This document shows, in pieces, positions 55,589 to 62,565 of a stretch of 64,000 bases of DNA (the first letter of the stretch is position 1; the number at the start of each line of letters is the position of its first letter). The DNA comes from Planctomycetota bacterium (GTDB lineage Bacteria > Planctomycetota > Planctomycetia > Planctomycetales > Planctomycetaceae). A program made the position numbers and the translations under genes. The stretch spans positions 628,388 to 692,387 of the forward strand of contig JACTNB010000013.1 in assembly GCA_014584345.1 (NCBI GenBank). The letters are read 5' to 3'. Under the pieces are notes generated by a model. It was not told where the DNA came from. It did not search any database and saw nothing but the letters and a program-made list of their open reading frames with translations.

Positions 55589-56254
55589 CTATGAGAGTGG
55601 CTCGACGACCATTTCCGAAGCCAAAAGATTCAAACTCAGATCCCGGTCGATGGGTAGGTTTCTCAGCCAGCGGGTGAATTGGTGGACTGCCAGGCTGGCG
55701 GCGAGGTTGGCGGTGTAGAGGGTGCCCTGGCTGCCGCAGGGGCCCGGTTGGGCGGTCGATTGGGGGAAGAGGGTGGTTTCGTAATGCTGCCTGGAAGCTT
55801 CGTCACAGGCGGTGAGGATGCGAAGGACTTCCCCGCGCAGTCGGGTATCACTCCAGAAGGCGCAGGAGTGTACCTGTCGTCTCCAGATCGCGGCTCGGGC
55901 TGAGATTTTATCGACGCAGCAGAAGACCACTGTGCCGGTCTGCTGAGTGGGGCGGTAGCGGTCCTCGATGGTTTCCACCCGTAGCGTCGAGTCAATTCGC
56001 AACATCGCCGCGCGGGTGGCCTGGACTTTTGGTTGGCCGAGATCCGCTTCCCAATACCCCTGCGTGGTGAGGTTGCTCGGCTCAACGTGATCGAAATCGA
56101 TCAACTGCAGGCGGGGGGCTCCCAGGGCCGCCAGTTGCAGGGCAATCTGACGCCCGACGGCTCCCACCCCGAGGATGCTGAGGGTCAATGCCTGCAGCTT
56201 CTCGCGGGGGACCAGATCGGCTTGGCGGGTAAAACGGTCGGTATCCGGGTTCAT
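55589..56254 (-). CDS. ThiF/E1-like activating enzyme of the ubiquitin-like cluster
   Basis: 221 residues. Adenylation domain of the E1/ThiF/MoeB family. The ATP site GVGAVGRQIALQL has Gly29, Gly31 and Gly34; LIDFDHVEPSNLTTQGYW carries the Asp and the SNLxxQ motif, and DLGQPKVQA the conserved Lys. The zinc CxxC pair of MoeB is absent. Cys150 (LTACDE) or Cys173 (GPCGS) could form the thioester. It would adenylate the C-terminus of the ubiquitin-like protein encoded at 58102-58380. It is the last gene of the cluster, 65 bases after the JAB gene. Confidence 0.9.
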   Translation of the reverse strand: MNPDTDRFTRQADLVPREKLQALTLSILGVGAVGRQIALQLAALGAPRLQLIDFDHVEPSNLTTQGYWEADLGQPKVQATRAAMLRIDSTLRVETIEDRYRPTQQTGTVVFCCVDKISARAAIWRRQVHSCAFWSDTRLRGEVLRILTACDEASRQHYETTLFPQSTAQPGPCGSQGTLYTANLAASLAVHQFTRWLRNLPIDRDLSLNLLASEMVVEPLS

Positions 56255-56319
56255 ATGGTTGGACTCCTTGGATCGAACGGGCTAGGGTTTGTTGGTTGAG
56301 TTATGCTTGGCATGCGATA

Positions 56320-56943
56320 TCAGGGCATTGGCCAATGGAAGTGGGCTTGGTTGAGCCAGTCAACTGCGGGAGTGGGTTCCGGCGTGACACAGCGGTCGTA
56401 TTCGGCTTGCCAGGCGGGGTGGTCGCTGGCTGGGAAGGTTTGTTGCCAGTCGAGTTCCACTGGCAGCAGTTGTGGCTCCTTGCCGGATCGGGCGAACTCC
56501 GCATGCACTGCGCCGCCGCGGGCGATGATCCCCATCACGGCCCAGTCACAATGCCCGAAGACCCGGGCAAAGGTCCGCACATCGACTGCGCTGGGTTCCG
56601 CGCAATCGCCCGGATGCGTGTGCAGCCAGACCCGAGCAAACTGCTCGGGCCGCAGGCCGCGATCGACCTGATCTTCGAAGTAATCCGCAATGGCCGTCTC
56701 CTCGAACAGCACGCTGATCACCGAACAGGTCTGCGGCAACAGCACCACGTCCTGGATGCACAAGGGGTCTTCGACCGAGCCAATGCCAAAGCCTCCGACT
56801 TCCGTCGGCCCGGCATCTCGCAGGTACAGTAGCTTGGCCCAGGCATAGGGGCTGAACCGCAAGCGGCGTTTGCGTCGGGACCGCTTACGCCGGGGATGTC
56901 GCAGCAGTCGCCGCGGGGATGGGTAACGTTTCAGGTGTTTCAT
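56320..56943 (-). CDS. JAMM/JAB metallopeptidase (deubiquitinase-like)
   Basis: 207 residues. The JAMM signature is complete: Glu48 in TEVGGFG, then H108-T-H110-P with Ser118 and Asp121 (HTHPGDCAEPSAVD). These residues bind zinc and cut isopeptide or linear bonds after ubiquitin-like modifiers. A highly basic N-terminal tail (residues 10-29, RRxxRxxRRKRSRRKRR pattern) may bind RNA, DNA or the acidic partner. The start lies 59 bases inside the end of the E2-like gene and has a strong GGAGGAGGAAA ribosome site, so the overlap is real and the two are translationally linked. Confidence 0.92.
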   Translation of the reverse strand: MKHLKRYPSPRRLLRHPRRKRSRRKRRLRFSPYAWAKLLYLRDAGPTEVGGFGIGSVEDPLCIQDVVLLPQTCSVISVLFEETAIADYFEDQVDRGLRPEQFARVWLHTHPGDCAEPSAVDVRTFARVFGHCDWAVMGIIARGGAVHAEFARSGKEPQLLPVELDWQQTFPASDHPAWQAEYDRCVTPEPTPAVDWLNQAHFHWPMP

Positions 56944-57838
56944 GATGAATTTCCTCCTCCTGGTTCTCGTGACAGTAAGTGCAGATGCCTCCCTTCAGGC
57001 AGTCCGGACAGAACAACTCATCGCATTCCGCGCAGGCGGACAGATATTCGTGCGCAAACATCCCCTCGCACTCCTCGCAGATGCCGCTGCAGCCATCGCA
57101 CAGCAGGCGGTCCGAATAGCGGCAGCGACAGAGTTCCGATTCCTCGATGGTTTCCCCGCAGTCCTCGCAGGGAGTGCCGTGCCATTCCTCAAGTGGGACG
57201 TAGGCCGACTCAGGGTTGTAAGTGGTCAGGATTCGCTGCACGATCAGGAAGAAATCGGACAGCCGCCCGGAACGCCGGGCCTGTTGCAAGGCCTGTTTTC
57301 CCTCGCCTTCGCATAAATAGCCCCGCGAAACATGGGGATGGGAGACCTCCGTGGCCGAGCTGGCCCAATTGGGTTCGAGCGGTTCGATTTCATAGGCTGG
57401 GAACTGCTCCCCGCCAGACACCTGCAGCACGATTCGGAACTCTCCCAGATACACTCCCTCCAGTTCGATCGGTTCCGTGACAACACTCAACTGCTGTCGA
57501 TCCGGTTCGTATTGGACTTCGCCAAACTCCGCCGCCAGAGCCTGCAGTTCCAGGCAGATGTCCCGGACCGTGGGCCCGCCGGGCTCGACGGGAACGGTGG
57601 TCCGAGTGTCCTGTTGCCAGAGTGTCAGGCATTCCCGGAGTTCCTCGCGGCAACGCCGGGCAGCGGCTTGGTACCCGTGCCGCTTGGCCAGATCGAGTTG
57701 TCGCATCAGGCGCTGGAGACGGGGCCACCGGGAGGGATTGTCCGTGGGTGGGGCCGGTGCTGTCGGAAAGTGAGTGCGGTATTGGTTGGCCACATGGCCA
57801 GCCAGCTGCCAGCGATTGCGTGGAGTGACAACATACAT
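56885..57838 (-). CDS. E2-like conjugating domain fused to RING-like zinc region
   Basis: 317 residues, ATG at 57838 with AGGAGA. Residues about 35-105 are helical. Residues about 105-220 read as a UBC fold: beta-strands EFRIVLQVSGG and FPAYEIEPLEP, then HPHVSRGYLC, matching the E2 pattern HPxV...G..C with Cys176 as candidate catalytic cysteine, and a C-terminal helix SDFFLIVQRILTTYNP. Residues 224-289 hold seven Cys pairs (CEDC, CRC, CDGC, CEEC, CAEC, CPDC, CTYC), a treble-clef/RING-like module binding several zinc ions. An E2 with its own E3-like module on one chain is predicted. The tail is Glu/Ala/Pro-rich and its last codons overlap the JAB gene. Confidence 0.75.
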   Translation of the reverse strand: MYVVTPRNRWQLAGHVANQYRTHFPTAPAPPTDNPSRWPRLQRLMRQLDLAKRHGYQAAARRCREELRECLTLWQQDTRTTVPVEPGGPTVRDICLELQALAAEFGEVQYEPDRQQLSVVTEPIELEGVYLGEFRIVLQVSGGEQFPAYEIEPLEPNWASSATEVSHPHVSRGYLCEGEGKQALQQARRSGRLSDFFLIVQRILTTYNPESAYVPLEEWHGTPCEDCGETIEESELCRCRYSDRLLCDGCSGICEECEGMFAHEYLSACAECDELFCPDCLKGGICTYCHENQEEEIHHETPETLPIPAATAATSPA

Positions 57839-57870
57839 GGGGGTAATCTCCTGTCGGATCAGAGGGACGG

Positions 57871-57924
57871 AAAAAGGAGGGAGTCTCCCGCGAGTGGCCA
57901 CGCCACGCCAGGAAAACTCCCTCC
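57871..57924 (-). terminator. terminator-like hairpin upstream of the E2-like gene
   Basis: On the minus strand GGAGGGAGT and ACTCCCTCC (9 pairs) enclose a 31-base loop that itself can fold, then five T. It stands between the 55-residue membrane gene and the E2 start, 33 bases before the latter. Either it stops transcription or it is an attenuator. Confidence 0.65.
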
Positions 57925-57955
57925 CCGAAAACAATCAGCAGCATGCACGGCCGAA

Positions 57956-58123
57956 TCAACGCCGGCGGTTGGGGCGAATGTCGCCGCTATGCAATCCCAG
58001 GCCGATCAGCACCAGGCAGGACAGGAAAAAGACGGTCCAGGATTGGCAGGCCAGGCCGATGAGGGCCGAGATCGCGATTGCGATATTGACGTGAATGCTG
58101 TTCAAACGCTGGCGGGCACCCAT
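57956..58123 (-). CDS. 55-residue membrane protein of the ubiquitin-like cluster
   Basis: A short gene read by hand: ATG at 58123, stop TGA at 57958-57956. It begins MGARQRLNSIHVNIAIAI and has two hydrophobic segments (about 10-26 and 28-45) joined by QSW, then a basic tail GDIRPNRRR. The compact hairpin topology with a positively charged C-terminus is protein-like and I recall similar small membrane proteins beside such clusters. Its start lies 22 bases inside the 3' end of the ubiquitin-like gene. No strong ribosome site (AGAAAG). Confidence 0.6.
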   Translation of the reverse strand: MGARQRLNSIHVNIAIAISALIGLACQSWTVFFLSCLVLIGLGLHSGDIRPNRRR

Positions 58124-58380
58124 GCGAGAAAGACTTTCTGAGAACGTGGCGGGAGCCTCCAGGCAGCCCCCTCGATTTTGCTGGGAGTGATCGACACCCG
58201 GTCCCCCGGTTGAAGTGCGGTGTCGGACGTGGCGGGGAGCCGGTTGACCCGGATCAGATAATCCTCGGGCCGACCGTGGGTAATGCGCGCGGCAAACAAT
58301 GCCCCCACGGTGGTCCCGTCGGCGATTTCAATCCGATCGGCAAAGCCGGCTCCGTCGTTGTTGATGAACAGAATTTGCAT
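58102..58380 (-). CDS. ubiquitin-like beta-grasp protein (MoaD/ThiS type)
   Basis: 92 residues, ATG at 58380 with GGAAGA. A beta-grasp core spans residues 1-72: MQILFINNDGAGFADRI, DGTTVGALFAARI, YLIRVNR and LQPGDRVSITPSKIEGA. The G71-A72 end corresponds to the C-terminus in relatives as I remember them. Here 20 more residues follow (AWRLPPRSQKVFLAWVPASV) before the stop, so the modifier would need trimming, perhaps by the JAB protein, to expose its reactive carboxylate. Alternatively the extension is a stop-loss. This is the substrate expected for the ThiF and E2-like enzymes downstream. Confidence 0.85.
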   Translation of the reverse strand: MQILFINNDGAGFADRIEIADGTTVGALFAARITHGRPEDYLIRVNRLPATSDTALQPGDRVSITPSKIEGAAWRLPPRSQKVFLAWVPASV

Positions 58381-58455
58381 GGCAGTCTTCCTTCGTGTGA
58401 ATGAGTCGGAAATGGTGCGTGAAATAAGGATTGTCAGTGGTACGTGATTCACGTT

Positions 58456-58680
58456 TCAGCCGCTGCGTCGGGCCTGCCGAAAACGGTCGTCTCCCACTTG
58501 CGGGCAGAGACTGCTGCAGTGCGGCAGGCAGCAGTCGTCCCAGCGAATCACATTCGGTTCCAGGGGATCGTCCTGATCGGCCAGTTCCGCCCGCAGCAGC
58601 GAGAAGCCGCGGCGGCGGATTTCGCCCAGGTGTTCTCCGGTGGAGCGGGCGACCTGGCAGTTGAGTTGGTGTTGGGGCAT
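58456..58680 (-). CDS. small cysteine-containing protein of the cluster
   Basis: 74 residues, ATG at 58680 with AAGGA. N-terminal part LNCQVARSTGEHLGEIRRRGF, then a region with RWDDCCLPHCSSLCPQ, five cysteines within about 12 residues counting Cys8-type upstream ones separately, which suggests metal binding or disulfides. No family recognised. It follows a terminator-like hairpin and precedes the ubiquitin-like gene by 75 bases. Confidence 0.6.
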   Translation of the reverse strand: MPQHQLNCQVARSTGEHLGEIRRRGFSLLRAELADQDDPLEPNVIRWDDCCLPHCSSLCPQVGDDRFRQARRSG

Positions 58681-58712
58681 GAGGTTGGTTCCTTTTTCGT
58701 GCGTGAGAAAAC

Positions 58713-58746
58713 AAAAAAAGCCGCACACTCCCAAGTCGGGAGCGGC
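58713..58746 (-). terminator. rho-independent terminator inside the cluster
   Basis: Minus strand: GCCGC-TCCC stem, GACTT loop, GGGA-(GTGT bulge)-GCGGC, then seven T. It lies between the 82-residue gene and the 74-residue gene and would split the cluster into two transcripts unless read through. Confidence 0.75.
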
Positions 58747-58786
58747 GACGGGTGTTAGGCGCGTTCGTCAATTGAGTGTACGTCAG

Positions 58787-59035
58787 TTAATCACTGTGGA
58801 GCCAATGCCGTTCGAGCCAGTCCCGTTCGGCGGTCAGGGCGAGGCTGCGCACGGGGAATGGTCCAAGGCAGGGTCCCTGCACGGGGGACAGATCGGCCAG
58901 CCAGTCTCCGGTCGGAGTCGGCTCCACGTGGCTTCCCCGCTGAATCTGAATTTGTCCCAGGGGACGCAAATCGAGACGCTCGTCGTACAGAGTCCGCAAC
59001 AGCCCGCCCGGCTCGATCCGCAATGGCAGCGACAT
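58787..59035 (-). CDS. 82-residue conserved-looking protein of the cluster
   Basis: ATG at 59035 behind a near-perfect AAAGGAGGACG ribosome site. The sequence LGQIQIQRGSHVEPTPTGDW and LADLSPVQGPCLGPFPVRSLAL, ending DWLERHWLHSD, resembles a short domain I associate with mobile elements and bacterial cassettes, where the SHVEP...ADLSP...GPF pattern recurs. No function is known to me. Starts 61 bases after the helical gene with no hairpin between, so these two share a transcript. Confidence 0.75.
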   Translation of the reverse strand: MSLPLRIEPGGLLRTLYDERLDLRPLGQIQIQRGSHVEPTPTGDWLADLSPVQGPCLGPFPVRSLALTAERDWLERHWLHSD

Positions 59036-59096
59036 ACATCGTCCTCCTTTATTGGTTTGAGAACAGGAGTGATTCCGCAGCACAGTCCGCCAAGGC

Positions 59097-60032
59097 TCAG
59101 CGGGGCTTGCGGAGCAGATTGCGGCGGGGGCGTTCCACCAGCCATTGATCGAGCCCCGCCTGCACGCCCGCCATTTGCGTGCGGATGCGTTCCCGGAGGG
59201 AGGGGCTTTCACGCAATTCACCGGGACCGACATCCCCCAGCACCTGCCGGGCCTGGACCACGAGGCGTTCGAGTTCTTCGTTCGAGCCGATGTTGAGTTG
59301 CTGGAACCGCTGGAAGAATTCCGTCAGATTCCCGACTGCCGAGTCCCGGAAGATGCGGGTCTTGCCAGCCTCGTCGCTGCTCAGGCGTTCGGACAGATGC
59401 TCCACCAAGCGGGCCAACTCCTCGGCGAAAGCCTGCTCGGCCAACGCGACCGCTTCCGTGAACCGGGCCCGTACTCGCCGACACTCCTGTTCGTACAGTT
59501 CCGGCTGAAGTTGCCGCAGGTAGTCGGGGGGCTCGACCGACGGAAAATCGTGCTCGATGGCGAACAACCCCAGCAGCGAAGCCGGGTAATCGTGGGGATC
59601 AAACAGATCCCCCAAGCGTTGCCGGGCGGCTTGACGGAGTTCGTCGTAATGCTGGTCCAGTTCTTCGACCGCCTGCGCCAACTCGGCCTGAAACTCGCGC
59701 AAACGAACATCGAACGGTTCGAGTTGGTCCTGGCGAATCAGCCGAATCCCTGGTTCCGGAAAAGGGAGCGAGATGCTCTTCCAATAAGCCTGCGTCTGGC
59801 TCCGCACCGCCGTGACTGCCTTGAAAGCCGGGTGCGAGGTATCGAGCAGTTTCTTGCCGGCCGAGAGATATTTGCCTTCGGCTCCAAAGGGATCGGCCGC
59901 CCGGGACTTCTGCTCGGCGGAGAGCGACTTCCGCGCGCCGAGCCAGGTGAAACCCAAACGGGCCGCCGCCATCCGCTGCCGCAACAGTTGCGGAGCATCC
60001 ACGGCGGGTGGTTCCAACAGGGTTTGTGTCAT
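59097..60032 (-). CDS. helical protein of the ubiquitin-like cluster
   Basis: 311 residues, ATG at 60032 with AAGGA. Predicted almost wholly helical with coiled-coil stretches (FDVRLREFQAELAQAVEELDQHY near 115; FTEAVALAEQAFAEELARLVEHL near 195). N-terminal part has LGFTWLGARKSLSAEQKSRAAD. No enzyme motif. It may be a structural partner or target-recognition subunit for the AAA+ ATPase, which is the next gene upstream, though the toxin-antitoxin pair lies between. Family not recognised. Confidence 0.8.
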   Translation of the reverse strand: MTQTLLEPPAVDAPQLLRQRMAAARLGFTWLGARKSLSAEQKSRAADPFGAEGKYLSAGKKLLDTSHPAFKAVTAVRSQTQAYWKSISLPFPEPGIRLIRQDQLEPFDVRLREFQAELAQAVEELDQHYDELRQAARQRLGDLFDPHDYPASLLGLFAIEHDFPSVEPPDYLRQLQPELYEQECRRVRARFTEAVALAEQAFAEELARLVEHLSERLSSDEAGKTRIFRDSAVGNLTEFFQRFQQLNIGSNEELERLVVQARQVLGDVGPGELRESPSLRERIRTQMAGVQAGLDQWLVERPRRNLLRKPR

Positions 60033-60106
60033 GCTTTGGTTCCTTGTGAATGGGGAATGAAAGGGGTGTGAAACAAGCGGGACTCCACGAACGATTGCCG
60101 CGCATG

Positions 60107-60146
60107 AAAACAGCCAGGCCGACTCGGCAAGGAGTAAGCCTGGCTG
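60107..60146 (-). terminator. terminator-like hairpin upstream of the helical gene
   Basis: CAGCCAGGC (60111-60119) and GCCTGGCTG (60138-60146) pair over 9 bases and are followed on the minus strand by TTTT. It lies 75 bases before the helical gene start and after the AAA+ gene and toxin-antitoxin region. Confidence 0.5.
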
Positions 60147-60253
60147 CTGCAGAGGGGAGCATGCATCATCTGGATTGACACCCGAGTGACTCCATCCGCA
60201 TGATGAAGATGGAAAACGCGATGTTCAGGAAACTACTCAAGAGAGGAATTGGC

Positions 60254-60493
60254 ATGCGAGACTACACCGCATTGTTGGCGGACGCCGCGCGGTTATCTGT
60301 GGAGGATCGACTGCAGTTGATCGCCGCTTTGTGGGAGACGGTGCCGGAGGACTTTCCGGTTGAGTTGAGCCCCGCATGGCAAGCGGAAATTGAACAGCGA
60401 ACCGCCGCTTTCGAGGCAGGAGAGGTGACGGGAACGCCCTGGCGGGAAATTGAAGCAGACGCCCGATCCCGTTTGACGGACAGGCCGCGCTGA
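60254..60493 (+). CDS. antitoxin, addiction-module family (TIGR02574-like)
   Basis: 79 residues from the ATG at 60254, preceded by AGAGAGGAATT. The sequence LLADAARLSVEDRLQLIAALWETV, then LSPAWQAEIEQRTAAFEAGEVTGTPWREI is typical of the short helical antitoxins paired with ParE/RelE toxins. The stop codon shares one base with the toxin start (TGATG). Encoded on the strand opposite to the surrounding cluster. Confidence 0.9.
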   Translation: MRDYTALLADAARLSVEDRLQLIAALWETVPEDFPVELSPAWQAEIEQRTAAFEAGEVTGTPWREIEADARSRLTDRPR

Positions 60494-60786
60494 TGCTCTC
60501 CGTATCATTTCTGCCGGGTGCCCGCCAGGATTTCGAGGCTTCCTGTGACTGGTATGCAGAACGTGATCGGGCCGTCGCTGAGCGATTCATTGATGCCGTG
60601 AGTGCGACCGTCGAACGCATCCAAGCCGATCCCTCGTCGCTCCCCTACGTGACCGAGACCCATCAGGCCTGCTCGGTGAAACGCTTTCCGTTTCGCGTGG
60701 TTTTCAAGGTATATCCACAAGAAATCGTGGTTGTGGCCGTGGCTCATGCGAAACGTGAACCGCACTATTGGAACTCTCGCGAATAG
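60493..60786 (+). CDS. ParE/RelE-family toxin
   Basis: 97 residues. Fits the type II toxin family: ARQDFEASCDWYAERDRAVAERF, SSLPYVTETHQACSVKRFPFRVVFKV, and the terminal VVAVAHAKREPHYWNSR. RelE members cleave mRNA on the ribosome, ParE members inhibit gyrase; the sequence does not decide between them. Coupled to the upstream antitoxin. It ends 29 bases before the 3' end of the convergent AAA+ gene. Confidence 0.9.
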   Translation: MLSVSFLPGARQDFEASCDWYAERDRAVAERFIDAVSATVERIQADPSSLPYVTETHQACSVKRFPFRVVFKVYPQEIVVVAVAHAKREPHYWNSRE

Positions 60787-60815
60787 TGCCTGCACGATCA
60801 AGCAACGGCCCCCCT

Positions 60816-62300
60816 TCAGTTATTCCGCACATCCCGACGGACTTTGCGGCGGGGAGGATCGTTGGCGGTTCCTGTCCGGTACAGGCCCGGTTGATTGGCC
60901 GAGAGGCAGCGACCGGAGGCCCAGGTTTGCAAGCGGGCAATCTGCTCCTGAGCCGTCACCGCCACCGGCACGACATTCCGGGCCGCCTGCTGCAGCGGTA
61001 AATCCAACAGAGCCGCCAATCGGCAACAGGCCCGAATCTCGGCTCCGGTCCAACCCTCGTCCTCGGGAGTGGTTTGAGCGGGATCAATCTCGAACAGGTC
61101 CCGATACAACGCCCAAATCGCCTGCCGTTCTCGGGCAGCGGGCAGGTCCAGAAAGAACAGGCCATCAAAGCGTTCACTGCGCCCAAACTCCGGCGGCAAC
61201 TTCGCAATGTCATTGCTGGTCGCCACCACGAAGACATCGGAAGCGTGATCATTTAGCCAGGTCAGTAAGGTGCCAAACATCCGGGCCGACACCCCCGAGT
61301 CTCCACTCCCGTGGACTCCAGCAAAAGCCTTCTCAATCTCATCGATCATCAGCACACAGGGAGCCATGGCGTCCACAATCCGCAACGCCTGCCGGGTCCG
61401 TTCCTCGGATTGCCCGACCAACGAGCCGAGCAGGTTGCCGGGGTCCAGCATCAACACCGGACGCCCGACCTCACGCCCCAGGCATTTGCAGAACTGAGAC
61501 TTGCCACACCCCGGCGGCGAGAGCAGTAGCACTCCACGTGGTCGCTTGAGCGGATTGCCCCGGCTCGGTTGCAACAGGGCTCGTTTGCAGAACGCCTTGA
61601 GAGCCTCCAGGCCGCCCAGCGATTGAAAATCCTCTGTCCCCTGATACAACTCCAGCAGCCCCGACTTGCGGAGCATCCCCTGCTTGAGTTCCCAGATGGC
61701 CGCACTGGTGATCCGCTGATGTCGAATCAGCGACAAACTGAACGCATTTTCCGCCTCAATGCGAGTCAGCCCGGCCGCGGCATCCAGCACGGCTGCCAAT
61801 TCAGACTGGTCAGGCAGTTCGCTCGGTTCCGTCGCAATCTCCTGGGCAATCGATTGCAACTGCTCTCGATCCGGGAGTTCGTGTTCGAGGACCGCGAACA
61901 GTTTTTCCAGCTCGACGGGCAATTGCACCACTGGAGCCAGAATGACCAGGAACGTGCGGTTCTGGCGACCCAGCAAAATTTGCCGAGTGACTGCCTCGAC
62001 AATCTCCGCCGACTGCAGGAAACGGTGAAAGTTCCGCAGTACCAGCAGCACCGTTCCATCGGGAGTTGCCAGGGAGTTGACGGCACGCAGTGCACTCAAC
62101 GGATCGCGCAGATCCTGATCGACCGGTTGGCCCGCAACCTGAAAGCCCTGTTCCAAATCCCAACTGGCCCATTGCCAGTTCTCGCGACGACAAAGCCCCG
62201 CCAATTCGGCCTGGGCCTCGTGAGGTTCGTGGGTCTGCACCCACAGGCCGGTGAAGCACGCGCGGACGTACTCCCCCAGCCGCTCTGTGAAAGAGGGCAT
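60816..62300 (-). CDS. AAA+ ATPase, Ycf46-like
   Basis: 494 residues, ATG at 62300 with AAGGAA. N-terminal half (1-225) is the alpha/beta domain of the Ycf46 group with LRAVNSL and VLLVLRNFHRFL. AAA+ core: Walker A PPGCGKS at 262-268, Walker B VLMIDE at 316-321, sensor 1 VVATSNDI at 358-365, arginine finger region RSERFDGLFF at 374-383. The C-terminal helical lid follows. Related ATPases with DUF1257 and DUF2997 neighbours occur in cyanobacteria and elsewhere. Here it may unfold or remodel proteins tagged by the ubiquitin-like system; that role is inference. Confidence 0.92.
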   Translation of the reverse strand: MPSFTERLGEYVRACFTGLWVQTHEPHEAQAELAGLCRRENWQWASWDLEQGFQVAGQPVDQDLRDPLSALRAVNSLATPDGTVLLVLRNFHRFLQSAEIVEAVTRQILLGRQNRTFLVILAPVVQLPVELEKLFAVLEHELPDREQLQSIAQEIATEPSELPDQSELAAVLDAAAGLTRIEAENAFSLSLIRHQRITSAAIWELKQGMLRKSGLLELYQGTEDFQSLGGLEALKAFCKRALLQPSRGNPLKRPRGVLLLSPPGCGKSQFCKCLGREVGRPVLMLDPGNLLGSLVGQSEERTRQALRIVDAMAPCVLMIDEIEKAFAGVHGSGDSGVSARMFGTLLTWLNDHASDVFVVATSNDIAKLPPEFGRSERFDGLFFLDLPAARERQAIWALYRDLFEIDPAQTTPEDEGWTGAEIRACCRLAALLDLPLQQAARNVVPVAVTAQEQIARLQTWASGRCLSANQPGLYRTGTANDPPRRKVRRDVRNN

Positions 62301-62348
62301 GTGTGATTCCTTCTTGTGAATGGGTAAATGAATGAAATAGAAGGCATG

Positions 62349-62384
62349 AAAAAGCGAGCAAACGTAAAACGGCTCCTCACGCTT
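62349..62384 (-). terminator. weak terminator-like hairpin after the DUF2997 gene
   Basis: Arms AAGCG-T-GAG and CTCGCTT with one bulge, followed on the minus strand by five T. It spans the stop codon of the DUF2997 gene and precedes the AAA+ start by about 50 bases. Confidence 0.35.
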
Positions 62385-62565
62385 CGGACTGCTGACTGGT
62401 CACTGGAGTGGACTGATGAAAGGCGGGGGTGGTTTCTTCGGCGAGGGATTGCCCCAGGGCCTGTTCCAGAAAGCGGCTCGCCTCCCGGCACTCGGGGCCA
62501 ACAAAGCCGAGGGTTTCCAGGCGAGTGGCGCCATCGGGAGCGATGAGTATTTGAATCCTCTTCAT
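62377..62565 (-). CDS. DUF2997 family protein
   Basis: 62 residues. RIQILIAPDGATRLETLGFVGPECREASRFLEQALG (in parts) matches the short DUF2997 pattern: beta-strand with PDG, then a conserved Gly-x-x-Gly/Cys turn and a helix ending LxxALG. The last 20 residues are a variable tail. Its ATG overlaps the stop of DUF1257 (GCATGA) with GGAGGT just upstream, showing coupling. DUF2997 and DUF1257 are routinely found next to Ycf46-like ATPases; biochemical function unknown. Confidence 0.88.
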   Translation of the reverse strand: MKRIQILIAPDGATRLETLGFVGPECREASRFLEQALGQSLAEETTPAFHQSTPVTSQQSEA

